Shown here: one piece after another, positions 1 to 8,054 of the stretch | Numbering within the stretch: the stretch's first letter is position 1 | How the letters are laid out: every line of letters starts with the position of its first letter | Assembly (NCBI RefSeq): GCF_015229955.1 | Contig: NZ_JAAKYZ010000001.1 | Coordinates: forward strand, 186,001 to 250,000 | Reading direction: 5' to 3' | Length of the DNA: 64,000 nt | From: Campylobacter concisus | GTDB taxonomy: Bacteria > Campylobacterota > Campylobacteria > Campylobacterales > Campylobacteraceae | The notes under the pieces: model-generated | Told to the model about the DNA's origin: nothing | Seen by the model: only the letters and a program-made list of their open reading frames with translations | Database searches by the model: none | Made by a program: the position numbers and the translations under genes

Positions 1-56
1 ATGCAAGCAAAACTCTTGAAATCATAAACGAAGTGCTAAATTTGGAGCAAAAGTGA
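1..56 (+). CDS. 3' end of an unidentified upstream gene (partial)
   Basis: An open frame enters from the left edge and ends at a TGA at 54-56, giving a C-terminus that reads about ASKTLEIINEVLNLEQK. The stop overlaps the GTG start of the next gene (GTGA), so the two are probably translationally coupled. Position next to waaF suggests an LPS-core gene, but 17 residues do not identify it. Confidence 0.5.
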   Translation, partial: ASKTLEIINEVLNLEQK

Positions 57-997
57 GAGTTTTTATAGAGCTTCCAACTTGGCTTGGAGATGCTGTGATG
101 GCGAGTGCAGCGGTAGAAAATTTAAGTAAAAATGCTAAAAATATTGTATTTTTTGGCTCTTATGTGGCCTGTGAGCTTTATAAATCACATCCAAAGTGTG
201 AAAAAGTAGTCATTGACGATAGTAAAAAGCAAAGCTCAAGATATTTAAGCCTTATAAAAGTAGCTAGCAAGCTTGGAAAATTTGATATCGCTATTAGTTT
301 TAGGAGCTCATTTGCTAGTAAATTTTTGCTATTTTTTCTAAAAGCAACACAAAAATTTTGCTTTAAAAAGAGTAGCGAGAGCTTGCATCAGGTGCAGAAA
401 TATCTAAATTTCATAAAGCAAAGCCTAAATTTAAAAGAAATTTCAAACGAACTAAAAATTTATTATGAAGCTAAAAAAAGTAAGAAAAAACTCCTCGTAC
501 TAAATCCAGGTGCTAGCTATGGAAGTGCCAAAAGGTGGTATCCGCACTATTTTGCAGAGGTTGCATTGCATTTTAAAGATGAATTTGATGTAAAGATCAC
601 TGGCTCAAAAGCTGAGCTTGAAATTTGCAATGAAATCGAGCAAATACTCTTGCAAAATGGTATGAAATGTGAAAATTTGGCTGGAAAAACGAGCATAAAA
701 GAGCTTTGCGAGGTCATAGGTTCTATAAAAAATGGCATCTTTTTGACAAACGATAGTGGTCCTATGCATATCGCAGCTGCTTATAAAGTGCCGCTTGTGG
801 CTCTTTTTGGACCGACTAAATTTAAAGAGACTAGCCCATGGCAAGATGAGAGTGCAAAGATAGTGCATTTAAATTTAGAGTGTATGTCATGCATGAAGCG
901 AGTGTGTCCTATAAAGACACATGCCTGTATGAAGGAGCTTACGCCAAAAATGGTTATTGCTGAAATAGAGCTGCTAAGAAAAAAATTAAATTTTTGA
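53..997 (+). CDS. waaF: ADP-heptose:LPS heptosyltransferase II (WaaF)
   Basis: This GT-B glycosyltransferase of family 9 adds the second heptose to the inner LPS/LOS core on the cytoplasmic face of the inner membrane. The 314-residue protein opens with the family signature FIELPTWLGDAVMASAA. It carries the nucleotide-sugar motif TNDSGPMHIAAA followed by VALFGPT at about residues 231-255. A cysteine-rich tail (CMSCMKRVCPIKTHAC) is also typical of WaaF. The start is GTG at 53, overlapping the upstream stop. Length and motifs fit WaaF better than WaaC, though the acceptor specificity is inferred. Confidence 0.9.
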   Translation: MRVFIELPTWLGDAVMASAAVENLSKNAKNIVFFGSYVACELYKSHPKCEKVVIDDSKKQSSRYLSLIKVASKLGKFDIAISFRSSFASKFLLFFLKATQKFCFKKSSESLHQVQKYLNFIKQSLNLKEISNELKIYYEAKKSKKKLLVLNPGASYGSAKRWYPHYFAEVALHFKDEFDVKITGSKAELEICNEIEQILLQNGMKCENLAGKTSIKELCEVIGSIKNGIFLTNDSGPMHIAAAYKVPLVALFGPTKFKETSPWQDESAKIVHLNLECMSCMKRVCPIKTHACMKELTPKMVIAEIELLRKKLNF

Positions 998-1075
998 AAT
1001 TCTAAACATAATTAAATATATACATACAAAATTAAAAATTTTTAGTTTTTATTTGATTACATTTTTACTAAAAAT

Positions 1076-1104
1076 TTGACATTGGTTATCAATATAGCTA
1101 TAAT
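1076..1104 (+). promoter_or_regulatory. Consensus sigma70 promoter of exbB-exbD-tonB with an internal inverted repeat
   Basis: TTGACA (1076-1081) and TATAAT (1099-1104) are separated by exactly 17 bases, a perfect textbook promoter. That is unusual in Campylobacter, where -35 boxes are usually unrecognisable. The spacer holds ATTGGTTATCAAT (1081-1093), an imperfect inverted repeat of the kind bound by Fur. TonB energising genes are commonly iron-repressed, so Fur control is likely but inferred. Confidence 0.75.
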
Positions 1105-1133
1105 CACGCAAAAATTTTTACTAAGAAGGTATT

Positions 1134-1562
1134 ATGGAGCTAATTAAACATCACGTTGATCATGTAATTATTGCGATTTTAGGCATTATGAGTTTTTTTG
1201 TACTTTGGTATACGATTGAGCGTATTATTTTTTATTCACGCGTTGATATAAAAGGCTATAAAAGTATAGAATCGCTTGAAGAGGCACTAACCAAAAATTT
1301 AACCGCGCTTTACATTATCTACTCAAATGCACCATATGTAGGACTTCTTGGTACAGTTGCTGGCATTATGATCACATTTTATGATATGGGTATGGCAGGC
1401 GGAATCGATACTAAAAGCATAATGGTCGGCCTCTCTCTTGCGCTAAAAGCAACTGCTTTTGGACTACTTGTGGCGATACCAACTTTGATGATTTACAATG
1501 GTTTTGTTAGAAAAGTAGATGTAATGCTAAATAGATACAAGGCTGAAAATGCGTCTAAATAA
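1134..1562 (+). CDS. exbB: TonB-system proton channel subunit ExbB
   Basis: ExbB forms the pentameric inner-membrane proton channel that with ExbD energises TonB for uptake across the outer membrane. At 142 residues this is the short Helicobacter/Campylobacter form, lacking the N-terminal extension of enteric ExbB. Three membrane segments are visible, at about residues 9-30, 67-87 and 98-121. The conserved block [14 protein letters not shown] and the motif [16 protein letters not shown] identify the MotA/TolQ/ExbB family. RBS AAGAAGGT lies 4 bases before ATG 1134. The gene overlaps exbD by 14 bases. A second paralogue (TolQ) lies at 19.3 kb; the tonB neighbour decides this one is ExbB. Confidence 0.92.
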   Translation: MELIKHHVDHVIIAILGIMSFFVLWYTIERIIFYSRVDIKGYKSIESLEEALTKNLTALYIIYSNAPYVGLLGTVAGIMITFYDMGMAGGIDTKSIMVGLSLALKATAFGLLVAIPTLMIYNGFVRKVDVMLNRYKAENASK

Positions 1563-1932
1563 AAAAGATGGGTTAAATATTGTCCCATTTATTGATATTA
1601 TGCTTGTTTTGCTTGCTATCGTGCTTAGCATCTCGACTTTTATTGCTCAAGGTAAGATAGCTATTGATCTTCCAAGCGCAAACAGTGCCGAGCAAAGTAA
1701 AGAGGACGATAAAAAGGTAAGCGTAGTAATTGATAAGGATAATAAATTTTTTATAGATGATGTAGAAATTTCTGAGAACGAACTCAAAGATAAGCTAAAT
1801 GCGGTTGATATAAAGACATTAATCGAACTAAAAAGCGATAAAAATTCGAAATTTGATAGCTTTGTCAAAGTAATTGATATATTAAAAGAGAGGGGCCACG
1901 AAAATTTTGCAATCCAAACAATCTCTGAATAA
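1549..1932 (+). CDS. exbD: TonB-system accessory protein ExbD
   Basis: This is the 127-residue ExbD/TolR-family partner of ExbB. It has one N-terminal membrane helix (about residues 12-32, [18 protein letters not shown]) containing the conserved proton-relay Asp in PFIDIM, followed by a periplasmic domain. It starts inside the end of exbB and overlaps the tonB start by 26 bases. All three genes therefore probably form one translationally coupled operon. Confidence 0.92.
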   Translation: MRLNKKDGLNIVPFIDIMLVLLAIVLSISTFIAQGKIAIDLPSANSAEQSKEDDKKVSVVIDKDNKFFIDDVEISENELKDKLNAVDIKTLIELKSDKNSKFDSFVKVIDILKERGHENFAIQTISE

Positions 1933-2683
1933 AATTTCAAATTACAGTGGCTTAGCTGTTTCGCTTATAGTGCATGGAGCAGCAGTATATTTTTTGCTTT
2001 CACATAATTTTGATGAGATAAAAATAGGTGAGCAAAAACCGATAAAAATAGCTCTTAATTCATTTACTCCAGTGCCACAAGTCTCAGCACCTCAAATAGC
2101 GGAGCAAATGCTTATCCCAGAGCCAACTCCACCAGCTCCACCGCCACCACCAGAGCCACCAAAACCTGAGCCAAAGCCAGAACCAAAACCTGAACCTAAA
2201 AAGGTGGAGAAACCAAAGCGTGAAATAAAAAAGGTAGAGCCTAAAAAAGAGAAAAAAATAGAGCCTAAGCCTGAACCGGTAATTGCTCAGCCAGTGCAGC
2301 CTATTGTACCGCCAGCTAGTGTAAATACAAATTTACCAGCCAATAACAAGTCTATTGCTGCAGCTCCAGTTCAAAGTGTAACACCTGAGCTAAATTTATC
2401 AAATTCGCAAGGTGATGAAGATTTTACGAAGGTTACAATCGCAGTTAAGAGGCATAAAAGTTACCCAAATAATGCAAAGCGTATGAAGCATCAAGGTATT
2501 GTAGAAGTTAGATTTTTACTCAAGCAAGACGGCAGCATAGATGAACTTAAAGTTAGTAAAAGCTCTGGTTTTGAGTCGCTTGATAATGCTGCTTTAGAAA
2601 ATATTCAAAGAGCAAGCTCTGAGTTTCCAAAGCCTAAGCAAGATTGTTATCTGCGCTTTCCTATTTTGTTTCGTATACATTAA
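1907..2683 (+). CDS. tonB: Energy transducer TonB
   Basis: TonB spans the periplasm and transmits ExbBD-derived energy to TonB-dependent outer-membrane receptors. The protein has 258 residues: a membrane anchor at about 14-32, a Pro/Lys/Glu-rich rod at about 66-130 with repeated PKPEP units, and a C-terminal TonB domain at about 170-258 (SYPNNAKRMKHQGIVEVRF). The start is TTG at 1907 with a purine-rich RBS (AGAGAGGGG) about 11 bases upstream. No better start lies before the anchor. A strong hairpin follows the stop, so the operon ends here. Confidence 0.9.
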   Translation: MQSKQSLNKISNYSGLAVSLIVHGAAVYFLLSHNFDEIKIGEQKPIKIALNSFTPVPQVSAPQIAEQMLIPEPTPPAPPPPPEPPKPEPKPEPKPEPKKVEKPKREIKKVEPKKEKKIEPKPEPVIAQPVQPIVPPASVNTNLPANNKSIAAAPVQSVTPELNLSNSQGDEDFTKVTIAVKRHKSYPNNAKRMKHQGIVEVRFLLKQDGSIDELKVSKSSGFESLDNAALENIQRASSEFPKPKQDCYLRFPILFRIH

Positions 2684-2733
2684 AATAAATTACAAGCTTA
2701 CTTAAGCTCGTAATTTATTAGAATTTCTTTTTA
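2684..2733 (+). terminator. Intrinsic terminator after tonB
   Basis: A long inverted repeat immediately follows the tonB stop. AATAAATTAC-AAGCTTA (2684-2700) pairs with TAAGCT-CGTAATTTATT (2703-2719) with one mismatch. A T-rich stretch follows at 2722-2733. Confidence 0.8.
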
Positions 2734-2815
2734 TATTTCAAGTCAAAATAGAAAAACATAGCTTATTTTATTTAAAAAAGTGTGTATTTTAAACTTGCTT
2801 TAAATATTAAACATG

Positions 2816-2821
2816 TATAAT
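2816..2821 (+). promoter_or_regulatory. -10 box of the tRNA-Phe gene
   Basis: An extended -10, TGTATAAT with TATAAT at 2816-2821, lies 20 bases before the mature tRNA 5' end. A possible weak -35 (TTGCTT) lies at 2795-2800. Confidence 0.6.
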
Positions 2822-2840
2822 CTGACTTTCTTTAACGGGT

Positions 2841-2916
2841 GGTTGGATAGCTCAGTCGGTAGAGCAGCAGACTGAAAATCTGCGTGTCGGCAGTTCGATT
2901 CTGCCTCTAACCACCA
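2841..2916 (+). tRNA. tRNA-Phe (anticodon GAA), CCA encoded
   Basis: A 76-base cloverleaf. The acceptor GGTTGGA pairs with TCTAACC with one G-T pair. The anticodon stem GCAGA/TCTGC encloses loop CTGAAAA, giving anticodon GAA. The T arm contains GTTCGATTC, and the 3' CCA is encoded at 2914-2916. Confidence 0.97.
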
Positions 2917-3250
2917 TTAACCTTTCCTTAAACATCAATCATTTTTCTCTTAGTTCTATTAAATTTCGTATTTACAAGACTTCTAGGTTATTTATAAAAT
3001 TTAAATAAATTTTTATTATTAATAAATTTAAAATATAACAATACTATTTTTATCTTATATATTCTAAGACAAATAAAATATTCAAGATCAAATAAAAAAT
3101 TTGTAAGAGATAATCTTATAAATTTTTATCCTAAATAAGCTTTTTAATCAAAATATTATATTTATATCAAGTTATCCTTAAAATATAAGTTTAATCTAAA
3201 TCCATAAGAGATATAATCTTGGTTAAATTTATATTAACTCAGGAGGTTTC
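2917..3250 (+). other. 334-base AT-rich intergenic region with promoter and paired operator-like motifs for the Dcu gene
   Basis: There is no credible coding frame here. The stretch is very AT-rich. It holds two related dyad motifs, TAAGAGATAATCTTA (3104-3118) and TAAGAGATATAATCTT (3205-3220). The second contains the -10 TATAAT at 3212-3217, and a strong RBS AGGAGGT lies at 3241-3247. The arrangement looks like regulatory DNA for the transporter that follows. Confidence 0.55.
3212..3217 (+). promoter_or_regulatory. -10 box for the Dcu transporter gene
   Basis: TATAAT within GATATAATC lies 39 bases before the ATG. No clear -35 box is seen, as is common in campylobacters. The box sits inside the second copy of the dyad motif, so a bound regulator could block or replace RNA polymerase contacts. 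Confidence 0.6.
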
Positions 3251-4918
3251 ATGGATTTTCTCATGAATTTAAGTGAAGGCATGCAGTTTGCTATCCAGCT
3301 TCTCATCGTCCTTATCTGTTTGTTCTACGGGGCTAAAAAAGGCGGTATCGCGCTTGGTATGCTAGGTGGTATCGGTCTTATAGTTCTTGTTTTTGGATTT
3401 AACATCGAGCCTGGTAAGCCAGCTATTGATGTTATGCTAACTATCCTTGCTGTCGTTGTGGCAAGTGCTACACTTCAAGCTAGTGGCGGTCTTGATGTCA
3501 TGCTTCAAATAGCAGAAACCATACTTAGAAAAAATCCAAAATATGTAAGTATCTTAGCTCCATTTGTAACATGTACGCTTACTATTTTATGCGGCACTGG
3601 ACACGTTGTTTATACTGTGCTTCCTATCGTTTATGACATTGCTATCAAAAATGGTATCCGCCCAGAGCGACCAATGGCAGCAAGCTCAATAGCTTCACAA
3701 ATGGGCATCATAGCTAGCCCAGTTTCAGTTGCTGTTGTAACTCTTACAAGCTTTCTTATTAATGCTAAAACTCACCTAGCTGGCTTTGATGGGTATTTGG
3801 ATCTTTTAAAGATTACGATTCCATCAACATTTTGTGGCGTTTTAGCAGTAGGAATTTTTAGCTGGTTTAGAGGCAAAGATCTTGATAAAGACGAAGTCTT
3901 TCAAGCAAAGCTTCAAGATCCTGAGTTTAAAAAATATGTTTATGGTGATAGTGCGACGCTTTTAGGCAAAAAGCTTCCTGGCTATCAATGGGCTGCAATG
4001 TGGATATTTTTAGGCTCTATCCTTGTAGTTGCGCTTCTTGGATATTTTAAAGATCTTCGTCCAAGCTGGACTACTTACAAAGACGCAACAGTCGTTCAAG
4101 TAATAGCCAACCTCCCAACTGAGCAAAAAGTTTTAAAAACCTTAAAAATAAAAGACGCTAGCATCCAAACAGAGGCAGCTGAGCTAAAAGTAGCAAACGA
4201 TAAGCTAAATGCCAATCAAAAAGCTCAATCAGTCAAAATCATCGGCAAAGATGCAAATCAAACTCTTACTCGCACAGCTGATGGTGCAGTAACATACATA
4301 AATGAAAAAGGCGCAAAAGAAGAATTCCAAGGTGCTTACATCAATATAAGTAACAAACAAGCGTCTTCAAAGAGCCTAAGCATGGTTCATGTTATCCAAA
4401 TTTTCATGCTTTTAACTGGCGCTATCATCTTAATCTTTACACCAACAGATGCTAGCAAGATCGGCAAAAACGAGATATTTAGATCAGGTATGATCGCTCT
4501 TGTTGCAGTTTTTGGTATCTCTTGGATGGCTGAGACTATGTTTGCAGTGCACACTCCTATGATGAAAGAGGCGCTAGGAAGCATCGTAAAAGAGCACCCT
4601 TGGACTTATGCGGTTATGCTTTTGATTATCTCAAAATTTGTAAATTCTCAAGCTGCAGCCTTGGTTGCGTTTGTGCCATTAGCATTAAATATCGATGTTA
4701 ATCCTGCTATCATTCTAGCCTTTGCGCCAGCTTGCTACGGATACTACATCCTACCAACATATCCAAGCGACCTTGCAGCTATTCAGTTTGATAGAAGCGG
4801 TACGACACATATTGGTAAATTTGTTATCAATCACAGCTTTATCATTCCGGGTCTCATTGGTGTTATATCCTCTTGTATATTTGGCTATATTTTTGCAACT
4901 GCTTTTGGATATCTATAA
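3251..4918 (+). CDS. Anaerobic C4-dicarboxylate transporter, Dcu family, with a large soluble insertion
   Basis: This inner-membrane protein of the DcuA/DcuB family exchanges or takes up fumarate, succinate, malate and aspartate. The N-terminal half is characteristic: [12 protein letters not shown]-type segment, [34 protein letters not shown] and [14 protein letters not shown]. The C-terminal block [20 protein letters not shown] resumes the family pattern. At 555 residues it is about 110 longer than the roughly 430-450 residues I know for enteric DcuA/DcuB. The extra sequence is a hydrophilic stretch at about residues 275-380, rich in Lys, Ala, Gln and Asn. RBS AGGAGGT is ideally placed. DcuA and DcuB cannot be separated from sequence alone. 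Confidence 0.88.
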   Translation: MDFLMNLSEGMQFAIQLLIVLICLFYGAKKGGIALGMLGGIGLIVLVFGFNIEPGKPAIDVMLTILAVVVASATLQASGGLDVMLQIAETILRKNPKYVSILAPFVTCTLTILCGTGHVVYTVLPIVYDIAIKNGIRPERPMAASSIASQMGIIASPVSVAVVTLTSFLINAKTHLAGFDGYLDLLKITIPSTFCGVLAVGIFSWFRGKDLDKDEVFQAKLQDPEFKKYVYGDSATLLGKKLPGYQWAAMWIFLGSILVVALLGYFKDLRPSWTTYKDATVVQVIANLPTEQKVLKTLKIKDASIQTEAAELKVANDKLNANQKAQSVKIIGKDANQTLTRTADGAVTYINEKGAKEEFQGAYINISNKQASSKSLSMVHVIQIFMLLTGAIILIFTPTDASKIGKNEIFRSGMIALVAVFGISWMAETMFAVHTPMMKEALGSIVKEHPWTYAVMLLIISKFVNSQAAALVAFVPLALNIDVNPAIILAFAPACYGYYILPTYPSDLAAIQFDRSGTTHIGKFVINHSFIIPGLIGVISSCIFGYIFATAFGYL

Positions 4919-4928
4919 TAGATAAATT

Positions 4929-4960
4929 CTCTTGCTGCTAGTAATTTCTAGTGGCAAGAG
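4929..4960. terminator. Bidirectional hairpin between the Dcu gene and flhB
   Basis: CTCTTGCTGCTAG (4929-4941) pairs with CTAGTGGCAAGAG (4948-4960) over 13 positions including two G-T pairs, with a 6-base loop. Outer arms GATAAAT (4921-4927) and ATTTATC (4965-4971) can extend it into the flhB stop region. It lies between convergent genes. No long T tract follows, so termination is inferred. Confidence 0.6.
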
Positions 4961-4969
4961 CAGCATTTA

Positions 4970-6043
4970 TCAAAGCTTATCTTTAAATTTTTGTTTATTG
5001 CTCATATAAACGAAGCTTAGCACTTCGGCTACGGCCCTAAAAAGATGTGCCGGTATCGTATCATCGACTTCACAAATTTTATAAAGCTCTCTTGCGAGTG
5101 GTGGATTTTCATAAATTTGCACACCATTTTCAACGGCTATTTTTTTGATTTGCAGTGCTAAAAAATCAACACCTTTTGCAAGTATTATCGGTGCTTCGTC
5201 ACGACTTTTATCATATCTTATTGCCACGGCGTAGTGAGTAGGGTTTGTGATGACTACGTCAGCTTGTGGGATATTTTGCATCATTCGACGCTTGGCTGCA
5301 CGCATTTGCGCTTGACGAATTCTGCCTTTTACCTGAGGATCTCCTTCCATTTGCTTATACTCATCTTTTATCTCTTGCTTGCTCATACGAAGGTCTTTAA
5401 AGTATTGAAAACGCACGATGAGAAGGTCGATAAGTCCGATCACGAAAAGTATAAAAAGCATAACGCTAACTAGGATAATGAGCTTTTCTTTTAGCCAAGC
5501 AAGCTGATCAAACATAGAAAAAAAGAGCGTGTGTGGCAGCTCCTTTATAAACTGCAAGAAAAAATAAAATCCAACACCAAAGACGATGCTAACTTTTAGC
5601 ACGATTTTAATGCTATCTATCACTTTTTTCATCGAGAATAAATTTTTTAGCCCTTTTAGCGGGTTTATCTTGCCAAAATTTGGCATTATAGGTTTTGTGG
5701 TAAAGATAAATCCAAACTGCATTACATTTGCAATGACACCAGCGATCGCTACGCAGATACAAACTGGAAGTATCATAAGAAGCGACCTTGCAAAGGTATT
5801 TACGACGATCATTTTTACAGTTGGCAAGGTAAGTGGCTGACCGATAAATTTTGAGTAGTAGATATAAAGTGAGATGATCTGTTCTTTCATAAAATTTAGC
5901 ATCGCAAGCAGTACACCAATAGCGATGACAAGGGTCACGAACCCGGCTAGATCCTGACTTTTGGGAACGTTACCATCCTTTTTGGCATCCTCTATCTTTT
6001 TTGGGGTCGCTTCTTCGGTTTTTTCCTGATCTTCGCCTGCCAT
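4970..6043 (-). CDS. flhB: Flagellar type III secretion switch protein FlhB
   Basis: FlhB is an export-gate component of the flagellar secretion system and switches substrate class from hook to filament. The protein opens MAGEDQEKTEEATPKK, has four membrane helices in its first half, and carries the autocleavage motif NPTH at about residues 266-269 (ITNPTHYAVAIRY). The open frame extends to a TTG at 6085, but I chose ATG 6043. It begins at the conserved EKTEEATPKK block, and a TATAAT at 6075-6080 (minus) overlaps the upstream TTG. It is a lone flagellar gene here. Confidence 0.93.
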   Translation of the reverse strand: MAGEDQEKTEEATPKKIEDAKKDGNVPKSQDLAGFVTLVIAIGVLLAMLNFMKEQIISLYIYYSKFIGQPLTLPTVKMIVVNTFARSLLMILPVCICVAIAGVIANVMQFGFIFTTKPIMPNFGKINPLKGLKNLFSMKKVIDSIKIVLKVSIVFGVGFYFFLQFIKELPHTLFFSMFDQLAWLKEKLIILVSVMLFILFVIGLIDLLIVRFQYFKDLRMSKQEIKDEYKQMEGDPQVKGRIRQAQMRAAKRRMMQNIPQADVVITNPTHYAVAIRYDKSRDEAPIILAKGVDFLALQIKKIAVENGVQIYENPPLARELYKICEVDDTIPAHLFRAVAEVLSFVYMSNKQKFKDKL

Positions 6044-6074
6044 CTTTATCCCATACTTGCTTAAATTTGGGGCG

Positions 6075-6080
6075 ATTATA
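6075..6080 (-). promoter_or_regulatory. -10 box of flhB
   Basis: TATAAT on the minus strand lies 31 bases before the ATG at 6043. It overlaps the alternative TTG start, which would leave that TTG outside the transcript. No convincing -35 box is present. Confidence 0.5.
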
Positions 6081-6115
6081 GCCAAAATGCGGTTAAACTA
6101 TCCGCTAAAGCCACC

Positions 6116-6131
6116 TTTTGCACGTGAAAAT
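6116..6131. promoter_or_regulatory. Candidate parS-like palindrome
   Basis: The 16-mer centred on CACGTG (TTTTG-CACGTG-AAAAT) matches the widely conserved parS consensus (TGTTTCACGTGAAACA) at 12 of 16 positions by eye. It lies intergenically, about 5.7 kb before parA. It could also be a chance E-box-like palindrome. Confidence 0.25.
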
Positions 6132-6175
6132 TAGGTGTTTTTGGCTAAAATTAGCAAAAATAAGGGGCAAACAAA

Positions 6176-7138
6176 ATGTCATTTTTAGAAAGCTTATTTA
6201 ACTTTTTCAAAACCAAAAAACCACCAAAAAGCGATGAAGAGCTACTTTTAGACGAGTATGCAAGCATTTACGACCAAATAAAAGAGAAAAATTTAAACGA
6301 ATACGACTTTTTATGTGAGCTCATACGATTACTCTCTTTTTCAAGAGCTAGATGCTACGACATTTATCTTGAAAAGTGCCTAGCTGATGGCGATGCCGAG
6401 AGGCTAAATGATCTCATTTTTCAATACGCTAAGCTAAATTTACTCCCAGGATGCAGCGGTGGATATGACCAGTGCGAGAGGCTCATACCGGCATTTTTTG
6501 CTATCGCTTGTGGCGACACAGATAGTATGGCAAGCATCTTTCCAAAAGGCCTGCCACCTAGCAAAAACGGCTATAAATTTCTATGTGTCATGGATGATTT
6601 GCTCACGGCGATGCTTTGGCAAGATGAAAATTTACTCGCCCCTGCCCTAGAAAAAGCTCGCACTTTTGCAGATTCCAAAAAGCCAGCAAACGAAAGAGAG
6701 GCGGTTAAATTTGTGCTTGCCTTGCATGAAAAAGATGTGGCTGCTATGAGCGAGCATTTGCAGAAATTTTGCTCCACTTTTGGCAGGACAGATGCACCTA
6801 AATTTGAAAAACGACTTTATATTTTTGCGCATGGACTTCACGCCTTAGCGCGCTACTTTTTGCCATTTGAGCTTTTTAAAGAGATAAAACTACCAAAAAA
6901 TGAAAATTTCAGTAAATTTTACGCAAAGAGGCTCTTTCAAAATGAAATTCCCAAGCCAAAACTCTATTTTGTTTTGCCGCCTGAATTTAAACTGATAAAT
7001 GTGATCTTAAGCGCACCAGTAGCCAAAACTCTGATATATCAGCCTTATTTGCCAAATGATAAGACATTTTTTCTGGATCACGATGCGATGATTAAAAATT
7101 TAGCCGACGAGATCATAAAATCAGGGGTATTAAAGTAG
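6176..7138 (+). CDS. Uncharacterised all-helical 320-residue protein
   Basis: I do not recognise this protein. It has no signal peptide and no membrane helix. It looks like an alpha-helical repeat protein, with helix pairs such as LIRLLSFSRARCYDIYLEKCLADGD, FFAIACGDTDSMASIF and AVKFVLALHEKDVAAMSEHLQKF. That rhythm resembles Imm49-type immunity proteins and other helical solenoids, but I cannot establish homology. Several Cys are scattered without a clear metal motif. RBS-like AAGGGGC precedes ATG 6176. It stands alone between flhB (divergent) and rplU, about 105 bases before the latter. Codon use is like its neighbours. Confidence 0.75.
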   Translation: MSFLESLFNFFKTKKPPKSDEELLLDEYASIYDQIKEKNLNEYDFLCELIRLLSFSRARCYDIYLEKCLADGDAERLNDLIFQYAKLNLLPGCSGGYDQCERLIPAFFAIACGDTDSMASIFPKGLPPSKNGYKFLCVMDDLLTAMLWQDENLLAPALEKARTFADSKKPANEREAVKFVLALHEKDVAAMSEHLQKFCSTFGRTDAPKFEKRLYIFAHGLHALARYFLPFELFKEIKLPKNENFSKFYAKRLFQNEIPKPKLYFVLPPEFKLINVILSAPVAKTLIYQPYLPNDKTFFLDHDAMIKNLADEIIKSGVLK

Positions 7139-7245
7139 AATTTATAAACTTTTGGCTAACATTCACACCTTACAACCAATAAAGCTCCATAAATCTTTTT
7201 CAAAAAAGTGCTTTTTGGTCTTACCAAATTTTAGAAAGGTAGAGT

Positions 7246-7560
7246 ATGTCAAAATACGCTATATTTAAGCATGGCGGTAAGCAATATCGTGTTAGCGAGG
7301 GCGAGTACCTTAAGCTAGACCACTTTAGTGCTGAAGCTAAATCAACCGTTGAGATTACAGAAGTTTTAGCTGTAAATGACGGCGAAGTAAAGGTAGGTGC
7401 GCCATTTGTGAAGGGTGCAAAAGTTGTTCTTGAGGTCGTTAATGAAGGCAAAGACAAAAAAGTAGTTATCTACAAAAAACGCAGACGTAAAGACTCAAAA
7501 CTAAAACGCGGCTTTAGAAGACAATTTACACGTGTAAAAGTCGTAAGTATCACAGCTTAA
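7246..7560 (+). CDS. rplU: 50S ribosomal protein L21
   Basis: This large-subunit protein contacts 23S rRNA. The 104-residue sequence begins [16 protein letters not shown] and has the basic tail segment [23 protein letters not shown] typical of bL21. RBS GAAAGG precedes the ATG. rpmA follows 12 bases later, the usual rplU-rpmA pair. A perfect palindrome, TTTACACGTGTAAA, lies near its end (7525-7538). Confidence 0.97.
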   Translation: MSKYAIFKHGGKQYRVSEGEYLKLDHFSAEAKSTVEITEVLAVNDGEVKVGAPFVKGAKVVLEVVNEGKDKKVVIYKKRRRKDSKLKRGFRRQFTRVKVVSITA

Positions 7561-7572
7561 GGAGATAAAGAT

Positions 7573-7830
7573 ATGGCACACAAAAAAGGTCAGGGTTCAA
7601 CCCAAAATAACCGTGATAGTATCGGACGCCGATTAGGTGTTAAAAAATTTGGTGGTGAGTTCGTTCGTGCTGGAAATATAATAATCCGCCAAAGAGGAAC
7701 AGCAACTCACGCTGGAAATAACGTAGGTCTTGGCAAAGATCACACTATTTTTGCTTTAGTCGATGGCTTTGTAAAATTTGAAAGACTTGATAAAAACAGA
7801 AAAAAAGTATCTGTTTATCCAGCTGCATAA
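7573..7830 (+). CDS. rpmA: 50S ribosomal protein L27
   Basis: bL27 reaches toward the peptidyl-transferase centre. The 85-residue sequence begins [16 protein letters not shown] and contains [26 protein letters not shown] in two adjacent pieces, both diagnostic. It is co-transcribed with rplU and ends at a strong terminator. Confidence 0.97.
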   Translation: MAHKKGQGSTQNNRDSIGRRLGVKKFGGEFVRAGNIIIRQRGTATHAGNNVGLGKDHTIFALVDGFVKFERLDKNRKKVSVYPAA

Positions 7831-7834
7831 TCCC

Positions 7835-7860
7835 AGGGGCAATCGCCCCTTTCTTTCTTA
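7835..7860 (+). terminator. Intrinsic terminator of rplU-rpmA
   Basis: AGGGGC (7835-7840) pairs with GCCCCT (7845-7850) around loop AATC, followed by TTCTTTCTT. It begins four bases after the rpmA stop. Confidence 0.85.
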
Positions 7861-8023
7861 AAATTATTCAAAAATCAAAATTTTTATTTAGTGTTTAGAA
7901 TTTTTTAAATAGCTGTTTGAGAGAAATTTTAAATCAACCATAACTTTATATTTTAGGCTTCATGCTGATTGTCTTTGCTTTATTTTAGACAAGATATCAC
8001 GATTTAATTTCAGTAAAGTTGGA

Positions 8024-8029
8024 TATAAT
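8024..8029 (+). promoter_or_regulatory. -10 box of obg
   Basis: TATAAT within GATATAATC lies 26 bases before the obg start, downstream of the rpmA terminator. obg therefore has its own promoter. The rest of the 224-base gap is AT-rich without other signals. Confidence 0.6.
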
Positions 8030-8054
8030 CCAAATAAAAAATTTAAGGTAAAAA

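Noticed and set aside
2155-2300. PKPEP units in tonB as a tandem DNA repeat
   Set aside because: The repetition is at protein level with varied codons, typical of TonB/TolA rods, and not an unstable DNA repeat.
7139-7245. Autoregulatory L21 leader or riboswitch upstream of rplU
   Set aside because: The 107-base gap shows no stable structure or known leader motif that I could recognise.
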